From the NCBI GenBank assembly GCA_964442285.1, contig CAYTZH010000033.1:1-59917 (forward strand): a stretch of 59,917 nucleotides of DNA, given 5' to 3'. Positions 1 to 7,957 of this stretch are shown in pieces; positions within the stretch are counted from its first letter, which is position 1, and the number at the start of each line of letters is the position of its first letter. The translations under genes and the position numbers were made by a program. The notes below the pieces were generated by a model, which worked only from the letters and a program-made list of their open reading frames with translations, was not told the origin of the DNA and ran no database searches. This DNA is from CAYTZH01 sp964442285. GTDB taxonomy: Bacteria > Myxococcota_A > UBA9160 > JAFDET01.

Positions 1-5
1 CCGGG

Positions 6-647
6 CTACGGCTCGACGAGCCCGTGCTTCACGGCGTAGCGGACGAGCTCGGTCGCCTTGCGCACGTTCAGCTTGCGCATGAGGCTGGTGCGGTGGGCCT
101 CCACGGTCTTGGTGGAGATCTTGAGCTCGCTGGCGATCTCCTTGGCCGAGAGGCCCTCGGCGATCAGGTGCAGCACCTCGCGTTCTCGGCTCGAGAGCAG
201 GGAGAACGGCTCGCTGGCGCCCTGGGTGGGAGTTCGCAGCTGCTCGACGATCTCCTTGGCGACCGGCGGGCTGAAGTAGCTCCCGCCCTTCATCACGGCG
301 CGCACCGCGGCGATCACCTCGGCCGCGCGCCCGTTCTTCAGGACGTAGCCATCCGCGCCGAGGGCGACCGCGCTCTGGATGAAAGGCGAGTCGCCGTGCA
401 CCGAGAGCAGGATCACGCGCGTCTGCGGGAACTTGGTGCGGATCCGCTCCAGGGTTTCCAGCCCCCCGAGCCGGGGCATGGTGATGTCGAGAACCACGCA
501 GTCCGGGCGGTGCTTCTCGACCTGCTCGAGCACCTCGCGGCCGTCGGCGGCCTCGGCGCACACGCTGATGTCGCTCTCGGCCTCGAGGATCTTCTTCAGA
601 CCCTCCCGGACGATGCCGTGATCGTCCGCCACGATGATGGAGTGCAT
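6..647 (-). CDS. NarL/FixJ-type response regulator (REC + LuxR HTH)
   Basis: A 213-residue two-component response regulator that probably acts as a cytoplasmic transcription factor. The receiver domain (about residues 1-120) keeps the acidic pair D8-D9, the phosphoacceptor D54 in VVLDITMP and K104 in YVLKNG. A LuxR-type helix-turn-helix follows at about 150-210 (LLSSREREVLHLIAEG, then KTVEAHRTSLMRKL). No histidine kinase is visible in the window, so its partner is elsewhere or just outside the left edge. The length is normal for the family. The signal and target genes cannot be inferred from sequence alone. Confidence 0.95.
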   Translation of the reverse strand: MHSIIVADDHGIVREGLKKILEAESDISVCAEAADGREVLEQVEKHRPDCVVLDITMPRLGGLETLERIRTKFPQTRVILLSVHGDSPFIQSAVALGADGYVLKNGRAAEVIAAVRAVMKGGSYFSPPVAKEIVEQLRTPTQGASEPFSLLSSREREVLHLIAEGLSAKEIASELKISTKTVEAHRTSLMRKLNVRKATELVRYAVKHGLVEP

Positions 648-844
648 GACAACGAGGGTAAACCTGTGCGAAGAACCGGCACAACCCCGTAAATCCCGGG
701 AAAGTCCCTTGGGGTTTCACCCGAGTCCGACCTGACGCCGCGAGAGGAGCCGGCTACTCTCCGCCCGGGCCCCCCGGAAGTCCCTTCACCCGCGCCCCGT
801 GGGCCGGTGCCCCGGCGCGCCCAGCCGTGAGGCGACCAACCGCC

Positions 845-1471
845 ATGGCCAATCCGCTCGATACGCCGCTCGCGATGACGAACGAACCGCAGCCTGGGCC
901 GGGGTCCGGTGCCTTCGTGCTCTACGTGGAGGGACCCCGGGACCGCGACGTCCTGGGCACCTGGGCGCACCGGCTCCAGCCGGGGCGCGGACGGGCCGTG
1001 AGCCGCTCGGCCGTGATCCTGGGAGGGCGGCAGCCGGACCGGGCCGCCCGCCACTTCCGCAAGGTGCGCACCGCCGACGCCTTCGCCCGCGGCCTCTGCG
1101 TCCTCGACCGGGACGACGGCTGCGACGCCCTTCCGGCCGACGTCGAGGGCGAGGAGGCCCTGGAGTTCTTCGTGTGGCAGCGCCGCCACATCGAGAGCTA
1201 CCTGATGGTGCCTGCGGCCATCCGGCGGAGCCTGCGGCTCCCGGCCGACGACCACCGCGTGACCCGCGCGTGTCGGCGGCTGCTCCCGGACGAGGGCGAC
1301 GAGGGCGCCTTCCGGGACCTCGACGCCAAGCGGCTGCTCGGCGAGGACGGGGCCCTCTCGCGCGCCGTCGGAGCCACGCTGCGGCCGGGCCACATCGCGC
1401 GGGCCATGCGGCGAGAGGAGCTCCACGCGGACGTCCATCTCCTCTTCGAGCGGGTCTTCGCCGCGACCTGA
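845..1471 (+). CDS. small TOPRIM-like (OLD-type) protein
   Basis: A 208-residue soluble protein resembling the TOPRIM catalytic core of OLD-family nucleases. From this start, visible elements are a glutamate in LYVEGPRD (near residue 29), an acidic cluster in CVLDRDDG (near residues 88-91) and RRHIESYL, which matches the conserved (E)NYL segment of OLD-type TOPRIM proteins. No ATPase domain is present, so it is not a full OLD protein. The frame stays open to a GTG at 827. The ATG at 845 was preferred because GAGG lies 12 bases upstream. Metal-dependent nuclease or ligase-like activity is inference. No partner gene is evident. Confidence 0.6.
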   Translation: MANPLDTPLAMTNEPQPGPGSGAFVLYVEGPRDRDVLGTWAHRLQPGRGRAVSRSAVILGGRQPDRAARHFRKVRTADAFARGLCVLDRDDGCDALPADVEGEEALEFFVWQRRHIESYLMVPAAIRRSLRLPADDHRVTRACRRLLPDEGDEGAFRDLDAKRLLGEDGALSRAVGATLRPGHIARAMRREELHADVHLLFERVFAAT

Positions 1472-1524
1472 GCGGCGGCCCGGGGGGTCGTCACGCGATC
1501 GTCACCGTCCGGAAGGGGCTCTGC

Positions 1525-1530
1525 TAAGAT
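1525..1530 (+). promoter_or_regulatory. -10-like element TAAGAT
   Basis: TAAGAT stands out in very GC-rich DNA, 36 bases upstream of the ATG of the CBS-domain gene. No convincing -35 was seen. Similar TAnnnT hexamers precede many genes in this window. Confidence 0.35.
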
Positions 1531-1566
1531 CCCGACCTGGGGGGTGGGGCCAGCCTGGGGGCCTCC

Positions 1567-2115
1567 ATGGGACCCGATTACGACGACCTCACCGACGAAG
1601 CCTACTTCGACACGGATGCGCGCCCGGCCCGGGTCTTCGACGCCCGCCTGCTGCGCCAGCCGCTCGACATCCTCGCCACCCGCAAGCCCATCGTGCTGTC
1701 GCCCCACGACTCGGTCACCGAGGCGATGCGGGCCATGCAGCGCGAGCATCGCGGCTGCGTCCTCATCACGTCCGACGGCACGACCGACACGCCGCTCCTG
1801 GGGATCTTCACCGAGCGCGACGTGTTGCTGAAGATCGTCGACCGCGGTCGCAATCCTGCCGTGCTGCCCCTGGCCGAGGTCATGACGCCCGATCCCGAGT
1901 GCCTGGTGGTCAGCTGCAGCATCGCCTGGGTGTTGAACCGCATGAGCGCGGGCGGCTTCCGCCACGTCCCCGCGGTGGACGAGCGACGCTGTCCCGTGTC
2001 GGTCGTGTCCGTGCGCGACGTGGTCGACTTCCTGGTCGACCACTTCCCGCGGGAGGTGCAGAACCTGCCGCCGGCACCCGGCCCGGCCGGGCCCGACACC
2101 CGCGAGGGCGCCTAG
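1567..2115 (+). CDS. CBS-domain pair protein
   Basis: A 182-residue protein made almost entirely of two CBS motifs, at about residues 35-95 (KPIVLSPHDSVTEAMRAM and GIFTERDVLLKI) and 105-160 (VMTPDPECLVVSCSIAWVL and VVSVRDVVDFLV). Tandem CBS domains usually form an adenosine-nucleotide-sensing module. As a stand-alone protein it probably regulates a partner by direct binding. No partner is obvious, because the next gene is convergent and ends only five bases away. The N-terminal 30 residues are acidic and the C-terminal tail is Pro/Gly-rich. Confidence 0.85.
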   Translation: MGPDYDDLTDEAYFDTDARPARVFDARLLRQPLDILATRKPIVLSPHDSVTEAMRAMQREHRGCVLITSDGTTDTPLLGIFTERDVLLKIVDRGRNPAVLPLAEVMTPDPECLVVSCSIAWVLNRMSAGGFRHVPAVDERRCPVSVVSVRDVVDFLVDHFPREVQNLPPAPGPAGPDTREGA

Positions 2116-2120
2116 GGCCT

Positions 2121-3125
2121 TCAGGGCTCCCGGTCGCGGACCAGGGGCGTCCTCGGCAGGGGCTCGCCGGCGCGGCGCGCCGCCAGCAGCTCCCGCACCA
2201 GGGCCACGGCCCGGGGCAGGAAGAGCACCCCGATCATCACGTTGAAGACGAGGAACAGGGTGTTCGTGGCGATCGCGTAGGCGATCAGGCCGGAGCGGTC
2301 GCCGTAGTCCCGGAAAAGATAGGCCCAGGCCAGCTCGCGGGTGCCGTAGTTCCCGAACGAGGGCAGGCTGAGGGCCATGTAGAGGAGCGGCAGGCGTCCG
2401 GCCAGTGGTAGCCAGCCCACCGGGACGCCGAAGGCCGAGGTGCCGAGCCACTGGATGGTGATGTCCGCCAGGGCGAGGAAGACGAACCAGCCGAGCATGG
2501 GCGTGAAGGCGCGGAAGTCGAGCGTCTCGAGGCGCGCCCGGAGCCAGGCGAGGCGCCGCCAGCGTCCGCGGCGCACCAGACGCAGCGCCAGCGCCGTGGC
2601 CGCGATCGCCGCCCAGCCGATGCCGGCGGCCGTCACCAGCTCGGGATTGCCCGCGAATCCCCCTTCGAGGAAGGGCAGCACCACCGTCACCTGGCCGACC
2701 AGCACCACCGTGTGGACCAGGGTGGGGATGGTCGCCGCGATGAGCACCCGGCCCGGGTGCCCGCCGGTCATGTGGATGAGTCCCAGATAGAAGGCGCCGT
2801 CCGCGAGCTGGTTGCTCACGGCCCGGAGGATCTCGGAGCCGCCGCGCAGGGCGAGCAGGGGCCGGATGGGCACCGGTCCGACGAGGCGACGGATGGCGGT
2901 GACCTGGAGCATCGTCCACACCAGGAAGAAGAGGACCTTGTCGACGAAGGTGATCGCCACGTAGGCGGGCAGGTTCGAGCGGCGGGTGGCCTCCAGGAGC
3001 GATTCCCAGTCCGTGAGGTAGCCGAAGACGTAGGTGAGCATGGCCGCCGAGACGACCCAGGGAAGGACGTGCTGGATCGCCGTCGTTCGCCAACGGGAGC
3101 GGGACGGAGAAGGGGCCTCGGCCAC
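2121..3125 (-). CDS. flippase-like membrane protein (LPG synthase TM domain family)
   Basis: A 334-residue integral membrane protein with about eight hydrophobic segments. It resembles the lysylphosphatidylglycerol synthase transmembrane (UPF0104) family, including the conserved loop LPSFGNYGTRE near the middle of the C-terminal half. Members are flippase-like or of unknown transport function, and the aminoacyl-transferase domain of MprF is absent here. It diverges from the alcohol dehydrogenase gene, leaving about 60 bases for both promoters, and converges with the CBS gene. Lipid or polyprenyl-linked substrate movement is inferred from the family only. Confidence 0.75.
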   Translation of the reverse strand: MAEAPSPSRSRWRTTAIQHVLPWVVSAAMLTYVFGYLTDWESLLEATRRSNLPAYVAITFVDKVLFFLVWTMLQVTAIRRLVGPVPIRPLLALRGGSEILRAVSNQLADGAFYLGLIHMTGGHPGRVLIAATIPTLVHTVVLVGQVTVVLPFLEGGFAGNPELVTAAGIGWAAIAATALALRLVRRGRWRRLAWLRARLETLDFRAFTPMLGWFVFLALADITIQWLGTSAFGVPVGWLPLAGRLPLLYMALSLPSFGNYGTRELAWAYLFRDYGDRSGLIAYAIATNTLFLVFNVMIGVLFLPRAVALVRELLAARRAGEPLPRTPLVRDREP

Positions 3126-3184
3126 GGCCGTGCAGCATAGCTCGGGGGGGTGGCGGCGCCGGACCGTCGCGATAGGAATTGGGC

Positions 3185-4198
3185 GTGCGAGCGATGGTCG
3201 TGTCGCGAGCGGCGCCCGTGGAGAAGCGCCCGCTGGAAATCGTGGAGCGGCCTCCGCCGGAGCCGGGGCCCGGCGAGGTCCGCGTGCACGTGGAGGCGTG
3301 CGGCGTGTGTCGGACGGACCTCCACGTGGTGGAGGGCGATCTGGCGCCGCGGCGAGCCGCGCTGGTTCCGGGCCACGAGGTCGTGGGTCGGGTCGACGCC
3401 TGCGGCCCCGATGCGGCCCTCGCGCCGGGCCGGCGCGTGGGGGTCGCCTGGCTGCACCGGACCTGCGGACGCTGTCGCTACTGTCGCCGCGGCGACGAGA
3501 ACCTCTGCCGGGAGCCCTGCTTCACCGGCTGGGACGTGGACGGCGGCTACGCCGAGTACACCGTCGCGCCCGCGGACTTCGTCCATCCCCTGCCCGAGGA
3601 TCTGTCGCCGCAGGCTGTCGCGCCCCTGCTCTGCGCCGGGATCATCGGCTACCGCGCCTTCCTGCGCTCCACCGCGGGGCCGGGATCGCGACTCGGCCTC
3701 TGGGGCTTCGGCGGCTCCGCCCACATCACCCTCCAGGTGGCGCGGCACGCCGGCTGCGAGGTCTTCGTCTTCAGCCGGGAGGACCGCCATCGCTCCCTGG
3801 CGGAGGAGCTCGGCGCGGCCTGGGTGGGGGGCAGCTTCGACGCCCCGCCGCGGCCGCTCGACGCCGCGATCCTCTTCGCGCCCGCGGGCGAGCTGGTGCA
3901 CCCGGCACTGGAAGCGCTCGACCGCGGCGGGACCCTCGCCGTCGCCGGCATCCACCTCTCGCAGATCCCCGCCCTCGACTACGACCGGCATCTCTTCCAG
4001 GAGCGGACGCTCACCAGTGTCACCGCCAACACGCGGGAGGACGCCCGGGCGCTGCTCCGCCTCGCCCGGGAGATTCCCCTGCGCACGCACACCGTTCCCT
4101 ATCCGCTGGAGCGGGCCAACGAGGCGCTGGCCGACCTGAAGGGCGATCGCATCCGCGGCGCCGCGGTGCTGGAGATCGGCACGGGGAGCGCCGCGTGA
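3185..4198 (+). CDS. zinc-dependent alcohol dehydrogenase family protein
   Basis: A medium-chain dehydrogenase/reductase of 337 residues. The GroES-like half has the catalytic-zinc cysteine in ACGVCRTDLH, the GHEVVGRV His-Glu pair and four structural-zinc cysteines in CGRCRYCRRGDENLC. The Rossmann half starts around GLWGFGGSAH, a variant of the GxGxxG loop. It should oxidise an alcohol or reduce an aldehyde with NAD(P). The GTG at 3185 was chosen because AGGA lies seven bases upstream. A TTG at 3179 and an ATG at 3194 are also in frame. The stop overlaps the GTG of aat by four bases (GTGA), implying coupled translation. Confidence 0.88.
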   Translation: MRAMVVSRAAPVEKRPLEIVERPPPEPGPGEVRVHVEACGVCRTDLHVVEGDLAPRRAALVPGHEVVGRVDACGPDAALAPGRRVGVAWLHRTCGRCRYCRRGDENLCREPCFTGWDVDGGYAEYTVAPADFVHPLPEDLSPQAVAPLLCAGIIGYRAFLRSTAGPGSRLGLWGFGGSAHITLQVARHAGCEVFVFSREDRHRSLAEELGAAWVGGSFDAPPRPLDAAILFAPAGELVHPALEALDRGGTLAVAGIHLSQIPALDYDRHLFQERTLTSVTANTREDARALLRLAREIPLRTHTVPYPLERANEALADLKGDRIRGAAVLEIGTGSAA

Positions 4199-4953
4199 CC
4201 GTCTATCGCCTCGGGCCCGATCCGCTCTTTCCGCCCCCCGACGAGGCGGAGCCGAGCGGGCTGCTGGCCGTCGGCGGCGACCTTCGGCCCGAGCGTCTGC
4301 TCCTCGCGTACCGCATGGGCATCTTCCCGTGGCCGAGCGAGGAGGACGCGCCTCTGCTCTGGTTCTCGCCGGACCCGCGCGCGGTCCTGGAGCCCGGCCG
4401 GCTCCACGTACCCCGCAGCCTCCGCAAGCGCCTGCGTCAGCGGCCGTTCGCGATCCGGATGGACACCGCCTTCGAGGCGGTGGTGGAGCGCTGCGCCCGG
4501 GCCGAGCGGCCCCGGGAGACCGGCACCTGGATCACGTCCGCCATGCAGGGCGCCTACACCCGGCTCCACGGACTCGGCTTCGCGCACTCGGTGGAGGCCT
4601 GGGACGGGGCGGAGCTCGTGGGGGGACTCTACGGGGTGTCGCTCGGGCGGGTGTTCTTCGGCGAGTCGATGTTCGCCCGCCGGGACGACGCCTCGAAGCT
4701 CGCCTTCGTGCACCTGGTGCGACAGCTCGCGCGCTGGGGCTTCGCGCTGGTGGACTGCCAGATGCAGACCGATCACCTCTCGCGGTTCGGCGCGGAGGAC
4801 TGGCCCCGGGCCCGCTTCCTGCGGGTCCTCCGGGGCGCGGTCGCCGAGGAAACCCGTCGCGGCGCCTGGCGCTTCGATGCCCACTTCGATCCCGATCCGG
4901 CGGGCCTGCCCGAGCTTCAGAAGAGCGCCGAGGCCCGCTCGAAGCACCAGTAG
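4195..4953 (+). CDS. aat: leucyl/phenylalanyl-tRNA--protein transferase
   Basis: A 252-residue enzyme that attaches Leu or Phe from aminoacyl-tRNA to proteins with N-terminal Arg or Lys, marking them for the ClpS/ClpAP N-degron pathway in the cytoplasm. Family signatures include LLAVGGDLRPERLLLAYRMG near the start, GIFPWP, WFSPDPRAVL, HSVEAWDGAELVGGLYGVSL and FFGESMF, and DCQMQTDHLSRFGA. The GTG start overlaps the preceding dehydrogenase stop. The last 37 bases overlap the convergent HupE-like gene. The function is well supported, while pairing with an alcohol dehydrogenase is probably just operon economy. Confidence 0.97.
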   Translation: MTVYRLGPDPLFPPPDEAEPSGLLAVGGDLRPERLLLAYRMGIFPWPSEEDAPLLWFSPDPRAVLEPGRLHVPRSLRKRLRQRPFAIRMDTAFEAVVERCARAERPRETGTWITSAMQGAYTRLHGLGFAHSVEAWDGAELVGGLYGVSLGRVFFGESMFARRDDASKLAFVHLVRQLARWGFALVDCQMQTDHLSRFGAEDWPRARFLRVLRGAVAEETRRGAWRFDAHFDPDPAGLPELQKSAEARSKHQ

Positions 4954-5912
4954 GCGGCCAGGGAGCCCACCCCGTAGGCGGGCGCCCGCGCCGTCCAGGG
5001 CGGGGCCCGTCGGACGAGGGGCGCCAGGGGGGTGGCCGCCCGCGCGAGCCCGAACAGCGCGGCGACGAACGCGAGCTGCCCCGCCTCGATCCCCAGGTTG
5101 AAGGCGACGAGCGCCGCGGGGACCTCGCCGGCCGGGAGCCCCGCCTCCCGCAGGGCGCCGGCGAATCCCAGGCCGTGCAGGAGTCCGAAGGGCGCCGACA
5201 GGAGGGCCGCCCGCCGCCGTCGCGAGCGCGTGTCGTCCGGGGGGCGCGCCAGCTCCACGCCGAGCCAGAGCAGGCTGCCCGCGATGGCCACCTCGACGGG
5301 GCCCGACGGCACCCGGACGAGCTGGAGCGCGGCGAGGGCGAGGGTGATGCTGTGCCCGGCCGTGAAGCCCGTGACGGCCAGGCCGATGGCCCGGGGCCTG
5401 CGCACCAGGAGCGCGAGGCCGAACACGAAGAGGAGGTGGTCCCAGCCGGTGGCGATGTGCCGCACGCCGAGCCCGGCGTAGGCGCGCAGCACGTCGCCGC
5501 GCGAGGCCCTCGGGGGCACCACGAGCGCTGGCCGCCCGGCGTGGAGGAGGTCGCGCAGCAGGCGGCTGCCGTCGCTGGCGAGCACGTGCACCACGGCGTC
5601 GGTGCGGCTCTCCGCCAGGCCGCGCACCGCCAGGCTGCGTCCTACCAGCGAGCCTCCGCAGTCCACCTCCCAGTGGCGTTCGAGTCCGCCGTCGCGGACC
5701 GACTCCCGGGGCGGGCCGAGGGCGCGGCACGCGGCGGGCAGCTCGGGCGTCGGGGCGATCCGGCCCGCCGTCCGCAGCGGGGTCCGCCAGCGCACCGCGT
5801 GGCGGCGACCGTCCTCCCCCTCCCGCAGCTCGAGGAGCGAGGGCGCGAGGGGGTGGGCGGCGGCCGTCGACGCGGCCACCAGACAGGTCAGCATGGCGGC
5901 GAGGGCCCTCAT
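4917..5912 (-). CDS. HupE/UreJ-family membrane protein
   Basis: A 331-residue protein with an N-terminal signal peptide (residues 1-19, ending AAAH), an extracytoplasmic domain of about 120 residues, and a C-terminal HupE/UreJ_2 membrane domain of about six helices. Family histidines are visible in IATGWDHLLFVFGLALL, GFTAGHSITLALAAL and FGLLHGLGFAGAL. Members are associated with nickel or cobalt uptake or are of unknown function. It overlaps the stop of the upstream DUF3604 gene by four bases (ATGA), so the two are probably co-translated. No hydrogenase or urease genes are near. Confidence 0.85.
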   Translation of the reverse strand: MRALAAMLTCLVAASTAAAHPLAPSLLELREGEDGRRHAVRWRTPLRTAGRIAPTPELPAACRALGPPRESVRDGGLERHWEVDCGGSLVGRSLAVRGLAESRTDAVVHVLASDGSRLLRDLLHAGRPALVVPPRASRGDVLRAYAGLGVRHIATGWDHLLFVFGLALLVRRPRAIGLAVTGFTAGHSITLALAALQLVRVPSGPVEVAIAGSLLWLGVELARPPDDTRSRRRRAALLSAPFGLLHGLGFAGALREAGLPAGEVPAALVAFNLGIEAGQLAFVAALFGLARAATPLAPLVRRAPPWTARAPAYGVGSLAAYWCFERASALF

Positions 5913-7846
5913 CGCGGCGCCGGCGCGTACCAGATCGGCGAGGTCCAGGCGCGCTCCTGGAGGGTGCGCGGCACGGCGGGGTCGCAGCAGGCGGCCAGGG
6001 CCTCGGGGACGGCGTCGGGGTCGTCGCAGCGCACCCCCCGGGCGTTGCAGACGTAGGTGCTCCAGCGACAGCTCGGGTTCTCGACGACCCGCGCGTAGTA
6101 GAAGGCCGGCTCGTCGGGATCGAAGTCGGGATCGCGCCAGACCGCGCAGAGGGCGTCGTGGCCGGGACCCCGGGGCGTGCAGGACCCGGGGTCGACGCTC
6201 GCGCCGTTGGCTCCGCCCGCGACGTCGACCACGCGCTCCCGGGGCTCGCCGTCCTCGAGCCAGCCCTTCACCACCTGGATGCGCTGCAGGCGGTTGCCCG
6301 GGCGGGTCGCGGTGCCCGGGTCGCGCAGCGCGGAGAACAGGAGCCGGGGCGCCGCGGCGTCTCCCGGCGCCGCGAGCGTGCCGCCCATGGGCACGCCGGC
6401 GGCGTAGCCGCGGGCGACCCGGTCGGGCCGATCGCACAGGTCCTCGGGGAGCTCCCAGCCGGCGAACAGGCGCACCACCATCCGCGGCCCGCTGGTCCCG
6501 TAGACCTCGCGGCGTCGGAAGGCGGCGAACAGGGCGTCCCGGCTGTTCTCCTCGGCCCAGGCCACGGCCAGACCGCCGGGGTTGAAGAAGGCGTCGTCGG
6601 GCAGGCCGACGGGCACGCCCTCGGGCGCCGGGGCGCCCGCGCCGCCGTGGCCGGGATGGCCTTCCTCCTCGACGGCGCCGGGCGTTCCGAGATGGGTGTC
6701 GGTGCTGGCGATCATCCCGAAGGCGAACGGGTTGACGCCCAGCCGTTCGCCGAGCCGCAGCCCCTCGCCCAGGGCCGTCCGGGCGTAGTCGACGGGCCGG
6801 GGAGGATGGGACAGGAAGCTCACGAACTTGCCCCGGAAGCTGTCGAAGGGCAGCTGCTCGAAGGCGCACAGCTCGTCCTCGGCGCCCGGACCGAACCAGC
6901 ACTCCCCGTCGCCCTTGTGCTGCATCACCTCCACCACGCGCTCGAGCTCCGCGAGCCCGCGGGCGTCGTCGGCGCTGAGCGGCGTCTCGTCGGGATGCCG
7001 GTCCCGGAACATCAGGCCGGCGCTCAGGTTGGCGTTGTGCGGGATCACCAGGACGTCGCAGCCGTCGCCGGCGTCGAGGCAGCGGTCGCGGAGCGCCGCC
7101 CGTAGCTGGCGGGCGTCCGGAGCCTCGTAGAAGGTGATCGGGAGCTCGGGGTGGCGGTCGTTGCGGAAGACGACGTTGCGATGGAGATTGCGACCCACGA
7201 CCGAGCCGGTCCACTCGTAGGCCACGAAGGTCGTGAAGCGACACTGCTCGCTGCGATCGTAGGCGGCCTCCGCCGCCTCCACGATCTCCCGCCACGGTGC
7301 GCGGGCCGCCGCCAGGCAGGCGGCGCCGTCCTCGCCGCAGAAGCCGAAGCGTTTGCCGCGCCCGAGGGACGCGTGGGTGTTGATCAGGAAGAACGAGAGC
7401 CGCGGGTAGCGACGGTGGATGCGACAGACCCAGGAGTCGTGTCCCGGGAGCCCCGGCGTGGTGCAGGTCTCGACCTCGCCGAGCAGCTCGCCGTGATCCG
7501 TGACCGCCGTGAAGTCGAGGGGCCGCTCCAGCTGGAGGCTGCGGCCCGGGCGGCCGTCGGGCCCGTAGGGCTGGATCCCGAGGCGCTCGCCCCGGGCGAA
7601 GCGGTAGGCGTCTGCCGGTCGGTTGCGGGTGTCCTGCGTGCTGGCGTCGTGGGAGAGGGCCGTGTGCACGTGGAGGTCGCCGAACCACGGCCGCCGCAGC
7701 GGCTCGTAGGTGGCGCAGGGGGTGCGCTCCTCCGTGACGCCGTACGGCCGCAGGGGGGCCGCGCCGAGGAGCGCGAGGGCCAGCAACGGAAGCCAGAAGG
7801 GCGCGCGCACGCCCGCGGTTGTACCACGCGGCTGCCGCTGCGGCAC
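5909..7846 (-). CDS. DUF3604 secreted/periplasmic PHP-like protein
   Basis: A 645-residue DUF3604 protein. A hydrophobic signal or anchor at residues 16-33 predicts export. The domain begins with a PHP-like metal-binding motif GDLHVHTALSHDAST (about 56-70), with TAVTDHGELLGE further on and SFLSHPP and ASTDTHLG in the C-terminal half. These resemble metal-ligating histidines and aspartates of phosphoesterase-type TIM barrels. The biochemical function of the family is not established. The GTG start lies 22 bases from a Crp-type operator shared with the divergent P450-like gene. Its stop overlaps the HupE-like start. Confidence 0.88.
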   Translation of the reverse strand: MPQRQPRGTTAGVRAPFWLPLLALALLGAAPLRPYGVTEERTPCATYEPLRRPWFGDLHVHTALSHDASTQDTRNRPADAYRFARGERLGIQPYGPDGRPGRSLQLERPLDFTAVTDHGELLGEVETCTTPGLPGHDSWVCRIHRRYPRLSFFLINTHASLGRGKRFGFCGEDGAACLAAARAPWREIVEAAEAAYDRSEQCRFTTFVAYEWTGSVVGRNLHRNVVFRNDRHPELPITFYEAPDARQLRAALRDRCLDAGDGCDVLVIPHNANLSAGLMFRDRHPDETPLSADDARGLAELERVVEVMQHKGDGECWFGPGAEDELCAFEQLPFDSFRGKFVSFLSHPPRPVDYARTALGEGLRLGERLGVNPFAFGMIASTDTHLGTPGAVEEEGHPGHGGAGAPAPEGVPVGLPDDAFFNPGGLAVAWAEENSRDALFAAFRRREVYGTSGPRMVVRLFAGWELPEDLCDRPDRVARGYAAGVPMGGTLAAPGDAAAPRLLFSALRDPGTATRPGNRLQRIQVVKGWLEDGEPRERVVDVAGGANGASVDPGSCTPRGPGHDALCAVWRDPDFDPDEPAFYYARVVENPSCRWSTYVCNARGVRCDDPDAVPEALAACCDPAVPRTLQERAWTSPIWYAPAPR

Positions 7847-7868
7847 CGCGGCGATCGCCCGCCGCGGG

Positions 7869-7906
7869 TGTGAAGCGGCTCACAGGGCAGGGTGAGGCGG
7901 TTCACA
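7869..7906. promoter_or_regulatory. tandem Crp/Fnr-type operators
   Basis: Two palindromes sit 22 bases (two helical turns) apart in the divergent intergenic region. Site 1 is TGTGA-N6-TCACA at 7869-7884, the exact enterobacterial CRP consensus. Site 2 is GGTGA-N6-TCACA at 7891-7906, with one mismatch. A Crp-family regulator is encoded 1.3 kb downstream in the rightward operon, so autoregulation is the simplest reading. If site 2 is centred near -41.5, transcription would start near 7940, just before the GGGGAGG of the P450-like gene. Site 1 lies close to the DUF3604 start and could repress it. Confidence 0.7.
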
Positions 7907-7957
7907 GAGCCCGCTGCCGCCGCGCGCGAGACTTGCCTCGGAACGGGGAGGACAACC

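Noticed and set aside
648..844. Regulatory element between the response regulator and TOPRIM genes
   Set aside because: A TACTCT hexamer near 755 and several C-runs were seen, but nothing strong enough to call.
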